From contig BRKX01000009.1 of the NCBI GenBank assembly GCA_026008535.1, positions 64,825,720-64,889,719 on the forward strand: a DNA stretch of 64,000 bases. Direction: 5' to 3'. A model generated the notes under the pieces. That model was not told where the DNA came from, made no database searches, and worked only from the letters and a program-made list of their open reading frames with translations. Positions 35,437-47,526 of the stretch are shown here, piece after piece. Both the position numbers and the translations under genes were made by a program. Source of the stretch: Perilla frutescens. Its lineage: Eukaryota > Streptophyta > Magnoliopsida > Lamiales > Lamiaceae. Within the stretch, counting starts at the first letter, position 1; each line of letters begins with the position of its first letter.

Positions 35437-36085
35437 CGGGTGCCAACGTCAAAATTGTGTAGTTTTAATAATGTTTTTTTCGTAAAAGTAAAATTTTGTA
35501 TTTTATGTTTATAACTATTCCTAATTAGTATTTATTGTTAAAAATTATTATTATTTTTTAAATTATATAGCAGAAGTTGGGAATAATCAAACCTAAAAAT
35601 CAATTGTATTAATTAAAAATGAAAATTAAATACTAAAAAATAATCATAAACTCTGATTGGATGGAATAAATCCTAAATAATGATATAAAATTATATATAT
35701 ATATATATATATACTGAACCCAAAGAAATTTTTAAATTGAAGAAAAAAATAAAAGAAAAATTAATAATTTTAATATTCTCATACACAACTTTGGACTATA
35801 GAAAATTATTACTTTTCCTTTCATTTTTTTTCTTCAATTTTAATTTCTTTAGGTTTAGTATGATTTTACAATTTTTGATTTAGGGTTTATAATTATTTTT
35901 TAATATTTTTTAGTTAATATAATTGATTTTTGGTGTTGGTTATTCAAAACTTAAGGTATATAATTTTTTAAAATTTCAATTTTTAGCAATAAATATTAAT
36001 TATGATTAGTTATAATATAATAAATTTTATTTTTACAAAAAACATTACTAACAATATAAAATTATAATGTTGGCACACAGTTGAC
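35437..36085. mobile_element. AT-rich foldback element
   Basis: Imperfect inverted repeats of about 250 bp: GTGCCAACGTCAAAATTGTG on the left against a right end whose reverse complement starts GTGCCAACATTATAATTTTA; TTTTCGTAAAAGTAAAATTT mirrors AAATTTTATTTTTACAAAAA; AAATCAATTGTATTAATTAA mirrors TTAATATAATTGATTTTT. An (AT)n tract sits near the centre (35693-35713). No coding frame. Confidence 0.65.
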
Positions 36086-36489
36086 ACACAAAATTATACA
36101 TCGTGTGTGAAAAAACACTACCAAAACATCCATAGAAACTTTGTTACCTAATGCAATTAAATTAGTAAAATTAAGGATCGTGTATGATGTGACCTTATTA
36201 GAATTGCAAAAAAAAAAATATAAAATAAAGGGATTATTTTCTGAACGGAAAATTATAAGATATTGATAACTTTGATATTTATTAAATATATTTTTTGATT
36301 TTTAAAAGAATATGATTTTAGGGGGTGGGGGGGGGGGGGGGGGGGGGTTGAAACTCGGTAAATTTGAATACGCAAAATTAAAAGGCGTTATATTTTGTCA
36401 TTTACTCGTTTTGAGGTATAAGCTGATAGTAAATTTCAAATTTAAGATATTTTGATCCCACTTTGTTAAGCAGGTAGAGTTGTCAAAAT
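36086..36489. other. Spacer with a 27-base G-rich run
   Basis: AT-rich sequence interrupted at 36321-36347 by five G, one T and 21 G. Nothing else recognised. Confidence 0.6.
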
Positions 36490-37130
36490 TAGTTCGGTTC
36501 GCACATCTTCAAATCGAAACTGGTCGAAATTGGTTCAGTTCGCACATCTTCAAACCGAACTGAAACCGATTGTCTAATGAACTGAACCGAACCATGATGG
36601 GTTCGGTTCTCCTCACACTCACACAACTTCAACTGATGGGTTCGGTTTTTATCTTTTTAATCAAATTTTCACTGGTTTTTACTGAAACTGACCGAAATTG
36701 ATTCGGTTCACACATTTTCAAACCGAACCGAAATCGATTGTATAATGAACTGAACCGCACTATGATGGGTTCAGTTCTCCTCACACTCACACAACTCCAA
36801 CTGATGGGTTCGGTTTTTATTTTTTTTATCAAATTTTCACTGGTTTGTACTAAAACTGACCGAAATTGATTCGGTTCACACATTTTCAAACCGAACCGAA
36901 ATCGATTGTATAATGAACTGAACCGCACTATGATGGGTTCAATTCTCCTCACACTCACACAACTCTAACTGATGGGTTCGGTTTTTATCTTTTTGATCAA
37001 TTTTTCATGGGGTTCGTCGAAATTGGTTCGGTTCACACATTTTCAAATCGAACCGAAACCCATTGTCTAATGAACTGAACCCGATGGGTTCGGTTCTCCT
37101 CACACTCACACAACTCCAACTGCAGGCATC
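36490..37130. repeat. 168 bp tandem repeat, about 3.5 units
   Basis: The phrase AACTGATGGGTTCGGTTTTT recurs at 36631, 36799 and 36967, a regular 168 bp spacing, each followed by a CAAATTTTCACTGG-like word, a GGTTCACACATTTTCAAACC-like phrase and CTCCTCACACTCACACAACT. A partial unit ends at about 37125. The block opens with AGAGTTGTCAAAATTAGTTC, reminiscent of hAT-MITE termini, so the array may have grown inside a MITE. Confidence 0.9.
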
Positions 37131-37385
37131 ACCATTCCAATTTAGCCCTAAAATGGAATAAGCTCGAATTATTCAGCTAAAAACTGCAATCTGACTATGA
37201 GTAATCAATCAAGAAAAGAGTAATCTACACATGTTGCATCTGTTTATCATTCTGACCTTGAAATATATGGTGTGAGTGAGCTGCGATTACATTTTCACTG
37301 AGAAAAAATTGAAGAAGAATTAATGGTGAATGCATAAACATGTACTGAAGCCCTAATTGGAGGAGGTGGATTGCAAGCTCTATCA
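37131..37385 (+). other. Leader/promoter side of the PRP39-like gene
   Basis: Short interval between the 168 bp tandem array and the proposed ATG. It must hold the promoter unless the gene starts further right or transcription begins within the repeats. No clear TATA box. Confidence 0.35.
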
Positions 37386-40300
37386 ATGGCTGCGCAGAGT
37401 CCCGCCGCTGCAAATTTTTCAAGTAATTTTCCAGCTCCCGAGAATTCTCAATTGTTATCTGCTTAGAATTTAGAATTTGGCTTGTGTGTGTGTGTGTGAC
37501 ATCGTTCTGTAGGAATTATTTTGCTTTGAAGTTTGAAGGATAAGGAAGAAATTTGATTATTTGCTATATATTTTAATCGATTAATTTTGTTTGTTTATTT
37601 ATTTCTGGTTATTATGCTCATAGATTATGTGATTATCCATGCTGATAGTTCGAATCTTAATGCGCTGGAGAAACAGTAGGTTTCTTCTGTGTGTTTGATC
37701 AATGGGTACATAAGCAAAAAAGGATTAGAATTTATAGTTATTGACTTGGTTAATGCAATATAAATTGAAAAAGAATAATAGTATTGGATATATTTGTGGA
37801 TGGTTTCATTTTACATGAAGATGCAGTAGAACCATTAGGATGTAGTTGCTTAATAAGAAATTCAAACGTGGCTGTTGCTGAGTTGAGGGTAGATTTATGC
37901 TGTTGAATTGAGATTGTGTTATAAACTTGTCTGAGTTGGGAGGTTCTGGTGTTCCGTGGTAAATTATTGGTAGATGGAGAGTGTGCCTATTGAGAGATCT
38001 TCAAATAAGCGAGGAAGAAAAAAAACACATCTTACTTCATTTTTTTTCTTCTATAATTAGATGCCTAAATTTTCAGTTGTGTACTGGTGGTCAATCAAGC
38101 AATAGGGATTTCAGTAGCTAACCATTTCTCGTACTTTTGTAGCCATAAGTTTTTCTCAGAAACTTAGCAAGATGATTGCTGATGACCTGCAAGACTACAA
38201 TTGTTGGAGATCGTTGATTTTAGAGATTGAAACTGCAATGCCAGTATGTCTGTTATCTGTCTCTATTAAGTTTTGTATTGTGATGATTTTCATCAAATGT
38301 GCCTGTTTCTGCATTTTTTTTAGCATCACATTTCAAACAGTGTAATTTTTTTTTTTATTTCCTCTAAAGTAGCACCGATAGAGCATAAATATGTCTTGGG
38401 GCCATGGCGTGAACAGACCTACAAAGTCTATGATATTCTATGGGGAAAAACTTATCCTGGTGTTTGATATGGTTAATGGGATTTTTCAAGCAGATGTTAA
38501 AACTTGGACATGCTTCAATGGATGTACTCCTGTGATCTTTGTTTGAAATCTTTAATCACTGATGGCCATCCGGTATAAGTCCATAATATACAGTTCTTAC
38601 CGAGTATGTTGGATAGTGCACACTGAAATTCTGTAACATCTATCTAGAAATCAGCAAATCAGTTTTGAAAAAGTTTAATAACATATATATTGCTAAAACT
38701 CCTCGTATAGGACACGTGAACAGGTTTGTTGTTAATGATGCGGTTAGGATATACATAAACACACTCATACTGGTTGGCGAATTAAATATGCGCTCCCATT
38801 TATGCATGATTCTGAATTGCGGGAACATATAAATACTATTCCATTAGAGTTTATCTATGTGCTTCAATTAACATGTGATTTTGAATTGCAGGAGGATGTA
38901 AATACTATTTCCTTAGCATATGACTCCTTTTTGTCAAAATTCCCATTGTGTCACTGGCATTTGGAGAAATATGCTTATCAGAAGTCAAAGTTTTGTAACT
39001 CTCAAGAAGCTGTTAATATTTATGAACGAGGAGTGGAAGTTGCAATGTTTTCAGTCGGTTTCTGGGCTGACTATTTTACATTTGCTGCAGCCTGTTTTGG
39101 ATCCCCTGCGGATATTCGTCGGTACTATCAATAAAGCTGTCAATTTATAGACATTTGTTTAGATAAAAATCTATGCTAGAATGATTTTTTCTTGGAGCTA
39201 TATTTCATTTTGTTTTCATTTAGGAAATAACCAACGAACTTCCACGAACTTCAGCTTTTTTATTAGAAATACTGATGCATTAGCTTGTTATTGCTAGAAC
39301 CTAAATTTGGTTACTGAAGTCAATGTATATGCATATTGGTATAAGGGAAAAGCTTCAATGAATTAGTGTTACTTTTATAGTTTGACCTTCCTTGTAGAGT
39401 GTTCTCAGAAAATGTACATTACTTATTTCTAAGACCTTGTATTAATCAAGATTAATTTTTAGTGGGAATTAGTGAAAACAATGTTCAAATCACATTAAAA
39501 TATTTCGAATGGGTTCCTTATGTGATACCAAACTTTAGATCAATTATATTACTCTTGATATCACATCATATATACATACTTAAATCTCATGTCAAGAATT
39601 TGAATGCTAAAAAAGTATGCATGCAATCTGTGAATATGGTGTTGGAAGCCTTTTTTACTAGTCAAGGTTCGAAGCAGGCGACAACTGTTAAACCATGATC
39701 ATAAATGCTTTTACAACATATTACAGTTTTTCCTATATATTGCCCTTCAAGTATTGTGGGATAGATGTCTAAGTTACATAAAGCTAAGTGATGTAACCAA
39801 GCATTCAAGTTTTCTCATAGATGAGCAACTTTATTTGTGTTACTGAAGCTGTTATCTGACACTGGTTTGTGATGCAGAATGATTGAAATACTGGGATCAT
39901 ATTGTAGGAGTCATCATCTACTAATAGTACTCAATCTCTTGTTCATTTGGGCAGATTCTTTGAAAGAGCTATCTCATTTGTTGGAAAGGATTACTTTTGC
40001 CACGCCCTATGGGACAAGTACATGAAATATGAATTCAGTCAGGAGGGATGGAATTTTCTCGCACAGAGTTACATCTGGGCATTGAGGTTTCCGACAAAGA
40101 AGCTGCACTTTTATTATGATAAGTATGCAATACTCCAACTTATCCAAAAAAGAAGACAAAAAATGCTTTTAAATGTCATTCGCATTAAATTTCATAAGGA
40201 TAATGAGATCATAGACCATTGCTGCTTGTATGATCTCTTTACTATGTATTGAAAGTTGGAACTAATTTCAGTTATATGCTTGGGACTCATATTAGGATGT

Positions 40301-43300
40301 ATTTTGCCCCTTCTTGAAAATTGTTTTCACGTTTCACGTTGAAATCGTGTTTTGAATCTATTAACTCCAGCTTCAAGCAATTTGTTGCAAACTTGGAAGA
40401 GGAGATTGGATATGACAAAAATGACAGCATCGTAGAGGAATTAGCTGTTCCTTGTGCTGCAATAGAATTATCTAAGGATGAAATCTCTCTTGTCATCAAG
40501 GATATGCTAGATTCTTCCAATAGATCCCTCAAGTCCAAAGCGCTGGATAGATATAGATCTATCGGTGAAGAATTCTATCTGGAAGCACGCCAGATGGATG
40601 AGAAAATAAAACGCTTTGAGAGAAAGATCCAAAGGCGTTATTTTGATGTTACTCCTCTTGATGACGACCAATTAAATAATTGGCATATCTATCTGGATTT
40701 CATTGAGAAGCAAGACAATTTGGACTGGGTAAGTTTTTATTTAACTTATCATGCTTTCATTTGGATTTACCATACTATATTCAAATATCTATATGTGTAC
40801 AGACCATGAAACTGTATGAAAGATGCTTGATTCCTTGTGCCAATTACCCTGAATTCTGGATGCGGTATGTGGAGTTCCTGGAATCTAAAGGAGGACGTGA
40901 GCTGGCTATTTCTGCTCTAGCCCGGGCAACTCAAATATTTTTAAAGGTGAAATTCCGCCACCTTGTGTTTAAGTTAGTCAATGTGCATGTGCTTATAAAG
41001 TCAAACTGCCGTGTGCATGGTTACTCTGCTGTATTGGTGCGAGAACGGGTCAGGATGAATAAAAAATCCTATTTGTAGTATAAGCTGTAATTAATATGGT
41101 TTGGAACTATGCATACAATGTTATGCAATCTGTGTAACTGGATTTTCTGTGTTCAACTCCATCTAATACACGGGATTTTTTTTAAGTGTTCCATCTCGGT
41201 GAGTGAGGATATATAATATTCTGTGAAGTCAAAGTTTGGCTCTTCCTAAATTCAAATTTCCTTTACCTTCATTTTCTACGACTTGTGAAATATATTTTCT
41301 TATTTTAAACTCTATTTTCTTCAGGACCAGGGTAAAGAAGAGCAATATTACTTTTTTATTTTCTTTAAAAAAAATAAAACTTTTATTTCATTGTTTTGGA
41401 GATTTTGATTTCTGCTTTGTTAATATGGTGCAGAGTGTACCCGAAATCCATTTATTTGATGCAAGGTTTAAGGAGCACATAGGTGATGCCAATGGTGCTC
41501 GTGCTGCATTAGCTCTGTGTGATCCAAAAACTGATTCCAGCTTCATTGAAAGCATTGCTGCACAAGCTAACCTGGAAAGACGTCTGGTATGTGTTGCATT
41601 ATTGATTCTAGCTCTTGGTTGAGGAACTTTGTAATAAGGAATTGTTTGAACTTTCAGGGAAATTATGCAGCAGCTTCTGCCATTTATGAGAAAGCACTTA
41701 AAAAAGCAAGGGAGAAGCAGAAGCTACATGTTGTTCCCAGTCTGTATTCTCACTTTGCTTGCCTTACATTCTTGGTATGACACTTGAGTAAATCCAACTC
41801 CGTTGTATCAGAAAAAAAAATCCGTTCTCTCTATTATATTTTAATGCTTATTTGATGGTACATTTGGTGCTCTGTTAAGTTCCAAGAGAAATAAATGGTA
41901 ATAAAGCAATCAGTAAACTGATACGGTTGAAAGTGATCATGGTTAGCTGTTACCCCCACTTTTTGATTTGGAAAACATATTTAACTTAGATTTGTTGATC
42001 TAGCATAGCTTTGTCGACATCATATAGGTGCTATTGTTTGATATTGAATGAAATGATGAAGCATTGAAACTATAGAATAATGCAAAAACCATATAGTTAA
42101 TGCCTTGGCTTCTTGGGTGCAGGAGATTTTGTCCACACTAAATATTGCTCCTCCGCTAAGATCTTCATTTAATTTCTCATGATATAGTATGTTGCTTGTT
42201 ATCGATTCCATATGTTTCTCTAACTAAACCTAACTGGCTGATAGATAACAGGTAGTGCTGCTGCTTCTCGAGATGTATTAATTGAAGGTATACGACAGGT
42301 GCCTCGTTGCAGATTCCTTTTAGAGGTACTATTAGTATTTTATAATTATTTAAAAAAAAAATGAAAAAACTAGTATGAGATTTGAAGTACATTTTCCTTG
42401 GTTCGTGCACAACTTTGGAAAGACTACTAAATGGTTTTCATATTTGCTCAGATTTGAATTTAAAATTTAAAAAGTCTCTGTACCTTTATTTCAAGGGTTA
42501 AAAGTTTAACAATTGATTCTTCTCTCTTATACGCAGGAATTAGTAAAATTTGCAATGACTCATGAAGGAGCAAACCATGTGAATATCATTGATTCGATCA
42601 TAGCTGATGCCATTTCACCTGGATTTGATGAAACTAGAGGTTTGGATGCGAAAGATCGAGAGAACATATCATGCTTGTTTATAGAGGTTGGATTTCCTAT
42701 CATCCCTCTATATCATCGTGCTGAGACATGAATTAACTTGTCCGAATTTAAAAACTCATTCTGCCTCACTAGACTGTTGTTCTTGCTTGATCCAAGTTCT
42801 TATTGTCATTTTAGGGAATAAGATGTTTGTATATGGAAATATTTTCTCAATTCTCCTCAAGTTTTATTGATGGTCATTGTTCTGTGTTAAGCAGCCGAAA
42901 AACTATATAATTTTGCTTGCCCCGATTTTTGTTCTTTGGATGCTTCATTGATTCCTAATAATTGTGTAATGGTTTCAGTTTGTCAATCTTTGTGGGACTA
43001 TGCATGATATAATAAAGGCTGGGAATCGTCATATTAGATTATTTCCTCAGTCGCTGAGGATAAAGACCGTGTATAAGCACCCTGCATCTGGCTATTTACC
43101 GATGGGTTTGGCGAGGGATAAAAAAGGGAACGATGACCATCCCGTGCATACCCAGTCATCCAGAAACCGTCGTGACGAACTTCACGGGCAAGAACTGGTA
43201 CCTGAGCTGCCAGTGAATAACGAAGTCCAAGTGCTGTCTACAAAAGAGGCTGTATCCAATGGTGATGAATCTCGGGACAGTGAACCAGAAGGCGGACAGG

Positions 43301-44911
43301 GGCCTATGGTCGTTAATGCTGAAGAGAATGCTTTGACTGTGCGTGATTCAGACCAGGATCTCTCGTACCATTCCAGAGGAGACGAACCAGGACCAATGGA
43401 TGTTAGTGCTGACTTAAGTATACAGTCCGAAGAAGATGCTTCGAAGCCTCTCAAGTCAGGGAAGTCAACAGAGACAACTGAATCAATTGAAGCAAACCTT
43501 TCTAGTTTACCTCGTGTTCAGCCAGAGTTGGATCACGAGTTCAACCAGCCGAATCATTCAGTTTCTTCGGACCATGATCCCGTGAAGTCTCAGGTGTTGA
43601 TCTCTATGTCCTGTGAGGAGTATGAAACTAAGAGAAAAGTGCTAGCAACTAGTGAGAGCAATCCACAGGGTATTAGTTCTTTTGCTAGTCCGAAGAGCAG
43701 TCATTCAGTCGAGCCTCTCAAAGTTCGTAGTGAATCTGAAAGAGATGGATCAGTGAGTCGTCAGCTTAATACGCCTACAGAAGTGCATGCAGATCCAGAA
43801 GAGCCTTCTAGCACCCGTGGGGGCTCGATTGAAACAGATAACACGGCCCCAGCTAATGCGTTAAACAGCAAATTAGTTATGAATCAAGGCAGCAGTCAAC
43901 AACGTAGCCAGTTGGATTTAGGGGCTGCTCAGGTGGATAAAGGAACCAATCTAGACCAGCAAATGGGTATCCAGTCACCTCCGACTTCAATCAATACGTC
44001 TGGAGAGCAGCTACCTAAACCCTCCCAACCGGTTTCTTATGCTCAGCCAAACCCAACAGCGACTGCTCAGCAACAATGGCAAGCGCAACAGAGCCTGGCC
44101 ATGAACCAGATGATGTTACAGTATCATTACCAGCAGCAGCAATTTCTGCAACAGCAGTATCAGCAGCAGCTGCAAATGCAGAATCCCTACTTCCAGATGC
44201 AGCACCATTATATGACTCAGCAGCCGTATCAAGTGCAGCCACAACAGCACAATCAGCAGCTGCTCGTCCACCCTCAGCAGCAGCAGCAGTCAACACAGCA
44301 GCAACATCATCAGCCTCAGCACCAGCAAATACAGCAAGGTCACGAGCCTGTTCCGAATTCTCAGCAGGTGCATGATAAACAATATCAACAATCTCAGGAA
44401 CTTGCTTACCAAGCGCAGCAGTTGGCGTATCAACAGCAGCATGCATCGCAAGAGCAGCAGCAGCAGCTGCTTTGGCAGCAGTACCAACAGTATCAGGGCT
44501 ATCAGCTTCTGCAACAACAGCAGCAGTCAAAAGAAGGGTCGTCTATCAATATGCAAGGACACTACATGCATCAGCATCCATCGCAGAGGCAACAAGACGA
44601 AGAACTGCAGCAACATCATCAATTTGCCCACTCCAAACAGAACTTCACTCAACAAATGAGCCAAAATCAACAGGTATGTAATCTCTGTATTTTTTCCTCA
44701 AGCATGTGTTGTTAAGACCTTAGTGGTACCTAATCCTCTCGGGTTTCAGCCTCCTCCCCCCTCCTTTCCCCAACCCGAGTTCACATTATGATTGTGCTCC
44801 TCTTAGTTCAATCTCTGCACACTTCAGGGTTCTAAACGAGCTACGCCTGATGCGGCCAGCCCATCTCAATCTCCATCTCTTGGGGTTCAATCACCACAAG
44901 CTTTGCAATAG
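37386..44911 (+). CDS. PRP39-like pre-mRNA splicing factor (U1 snRNP, HAT repeats) with long Gln-rich tail
   Basis: Component associated with the U1 snRNP in 5' splice-site recognition, built of HAT (half-a-TPR) helices. Twelve exons: 37386-37422, 38143-38243, 38892-39121, 39955-40122, 40371-40728, 40803-40946, 41434-41586, 41658-41774, 42245-42325, 42537-42686, 42979-44673, 44828-44911; phases agree, 3,318 bp, 1,105 residues. HAT-type blocks: YDSFLSKFPLCHWHLEKYA, ERAISFVGKDYFCHALWDKY, FPTKKLHFYYD, RRYFDVTPLDDDQLNNWHIY, YERCLIPCANYPEFWMRYVE, IYEKALKKAREKQ. Exon 11 (565 codons) encodes the end of the HAT part, a charged stretch (about 43130-43900), then about 200 residues dominated by Gln with His, Tyr and Met. 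This CAG/CAA-rich part makes long empty frames on other strands. Exon 1 is the weakest element. The exon 9 acceptor must be at 42244; the AG seven bases further would shift the frame. Confidence 0.87.
38802..38922 (+). repeat. Duplicated splice-acceptor region at PRP39-like exon 3
   Basis: GATTCTGAATTGCGGGAACA + TATAAATACTATTCCATTAG (from 38806) is repeated about 74 bases later as GATTTTGAATTGCAGGAGGA + TGTAAATACTATTTCCTTAG, which is the real acceptor (AG at 38890-38891) and exon start. In the upstream copy the AG is GG, so it cannot serve as an acceptor. Confidence 0.8.
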
Positions 44912-45147
44912 TTTCAGACTGCTAGAGCTTCTTAGAGGAACCAGGGTTTGACTCGAGAGCATTTCAGCTCCTCGAACGACTCTTAGAGCTCGATGTGGTA
45001 CATTTTGCAGCAGCCTACCTCAGTGATATATCCGCATGAATTTTGTGTAGCCATAGCATGAGTCACTGCTTGGATTCGTTCTCGTCTTCACCTTGATCCA
45101 CACATTTTAATGCATTAGTTTATAACCATAGTTTTGCAGTTGAGACT
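44912..45147 (+). other. PRP39-like 3' UTR
   Basis: Sequence immediately after the TAG is less AT-rich than what follows and is likely 3' UTR. Its end merges with the start of the duplicated AT-rich block. Confidence 0.5.
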
Positions 45148-46998
45148 TGTTGGCTATCCCAGAAACATCATTTTCGACTTGTTCTCTCTCTTAATTGAAT
45201 GTGATAACTTCCATTATGATAATTTTACGTATTAAACTGAGCGAGGAAGAAAAACTAAAATAAAAAATAAAAAATTCAACTCTATAATATGCATGTGTTA
45301 CAATCTCGTATGGTGCATTAAGTTGCTTGACTAATAAAAAAAAAGGGTATTGCAATAAAATAGAATTTAAGTTGAGATGGAGACAAGTTTTGAAGTTTGA
45401 AAATGAAAGAAGCCTTTTGAAATTGGAGTCCCATTCACATAATATATTCATATCTACAAAAGTTTTGAAAGTATCCACCAAATACAATATATTTCAATTT
45501 CTTAGATGCCTCGATAAAAATAAGTAGTTACCTCATTCACAGAATATATTCATATCTACAAAAGTTTGAAAATATCCACCAAATATAATATATTTCAATT
45601 TCCTAGATAACTCGATAAAAATAAGTAGTTACCTCCATAAAAATAAGTGGTATCTACCAAATATAATATACTCCAATTTCCTACCTGATAAAAATAAATG
45701 GTCTTGCAGATCGAGTGGCAATAACTAAAATAATTTTAAAAAATATGTGTAACAACAATTACATAGTTACAAAAGTTTGAAATGTATCCACCAAATACAA
45801 TATACTCCAATTTCCTAGATACCTCGATAAAAATAAGTGGTATCTACCGAATATAATATACTCTAATTTTCTAGATACCTTGATAAAAATAAGTGGTCTT
45901 GCAGATCAAGTGGCAATAACTAAAATAATTTTAAAAAATATATGTACGAGATAATTCATTTATTTTTAAAAACAAATAAAATATGTCTTTCTAAATGATT
46001 ATCAAGAATGTTAAAAATAAACAAACATATAAAAGCAGGTAGCTTCGCCATAGAGTAAATCCAATGGCACGACAAAAAGCAATTGAATGAAAGTTTTGTT
46101 TGTTTGAGCCTATGAAATTTTAAATTAATAAACTTTATCATGATAATAGTATATTTTTATATTTTTTTGAGCAAATGTAGATTCTTGATGCAATAAATTT
46201 TTAGACAGTTTTATTGAGTATTGATGAAAGATGTGTACGGATGGAAAGAGATGATAGTGGATTGGAAATTGGACCATACCAAGAGGGCCCAACCCAGACA
46301 AATATTTATCAGCCACATAAATCTACCTCTTCCCTCACTCTCCGAGGTTGTCATGTCGGTTGACGAAAAGTCTCTCATATTATTAAAATATTATATAATT
46401 TTTATTGTATTATTTTAAAATATTATAAGATTTGACCAATTAAAAGTATCATAGATATTAATAAAATAATATAATTTTGGAAGACCCTAATAAATATATG
46501 ATCCCTTCAATATAATAAATAAATAATTCTCTAAAACTACAAGTATAATTGAGATATTTTAGTGAAATATGATTACAGTGTTGTTTGTTTTTTTCTTAAA
46601 AGTACTACCGTATTAACTCCTTCAATATAATAAATAAATAATTCTCTAAAACTACAAGCATAATTAAGATATTTTAGTGAAATATGATTACAGTGTTATT
46701 TGTTTTTTTCTTAAAAGTACTACCGTATTAACCGGTTCCAAAAGTACTGCCGTATTAAATTTCAATTTTTTTTTATTAAACCACAACTGTGTAATGATCT
46801 CTTTGTACTCACCTAATATTTTATATATTTCATTTGTTATTGTTGATTTTGAGACACATTTTAGATGTGAAGTCATTATTTGATACAGTTTTAAGAAATT
46901 TGATATATTTTATATAGTGTTTTCTATCACCATCACACAATGAATATTTTTAGTATAAATACAATGAATACATTACCTATTATTTTTTATTAATAACA
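45148..46998. repeat. Segmental tandem duplication, block 1
   Basis: Colinear with 47527-49612 in the same orientation. Shared landmarks in order: GACTTGTTCTCTCTC then TTAATTGAA; CTCGATAAAAATAAGT; AAATATGTCTTTCTAAATGA; GATGTGTACGGATGGAAAGA; TTTTGGAAGAC then TAAATATATG; and CACAATGAAT then TTTTTAGTA. This block has its own internal expansions: about five copies of a roughly 105 bp unit at 45430-45910, and a 114 bp duplication (46503-46616 / 46617-46730). No coding sequence. Confidence 0.85.
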
Positions 46999-47526
46999 TG
47001 TGAATGAATTTGTTTTAATATTAATTTAATAAATATGATACATAAATTAGTAAAATACAATGACTTTTGGTATAATCAAAATTCAATTTCATTGAATCAA
47101 GAAAACATTCTTTAAATTAACAAATATGAATTTATGGATTAATTAATGTAACTATAAAATAATAAATTTCTATAAAATCCCATTGTCTCAACCTTATTAA
47201 TTTATAAAGATTTCACTGTATTTCCTTGTGTTTATAAAAGTATGCATATTTTTCATTTTTTCAAAATTTAAACCAAAATACTTTTATTTATTTGTTTTTT
47301 CACATTTTAATTTTGTTTAGAAATGAGAGTGTTTCAGTGTAAATTTTAAAAAGAAAAATCTTGTGTATTTTTCAAAACACGGAGGATTTTAAGGCATTTG
47401 CCTTCTCCGTCTATATTAATTTGCTAAAATACAAAATTGAGTGTACTTTTACTATTTATCATACAAATGACTATCGTAAATAGTATGAACTTTTAATTAA
47501 TTTTGATTTCAAACACAAAATTTCCT
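46999..47526. other. AT-rich spacer between duplicated blocks
   Basis: Low-complexity AT-rich DNA. The end (about 47355-47405) reads AAAACACGGAGGATTTTAAG then GCATTTGCC. This resembles the AAGGCAATTTACC edge of the MULE-like elements, but no second arm was identified. Confidence 0.45.

Noticed and set aside
37651..37677. Possible extra 27-base exon in the PRP39-like gene
   Set aside because: It has AG and GT borders and keeps the phase, but the encoded residues resemble nothing in the family and it is not needed to join exons 1 and 2. Left open.
44015..44530. 171-residue minus-strand frame, Ala-rich
   Set aside because: It is the complement of the CAG/CAA-rich tract in PRP39-like exon 11; the Ala/Leu/Ser frames on other strands are by-products of that repeat.
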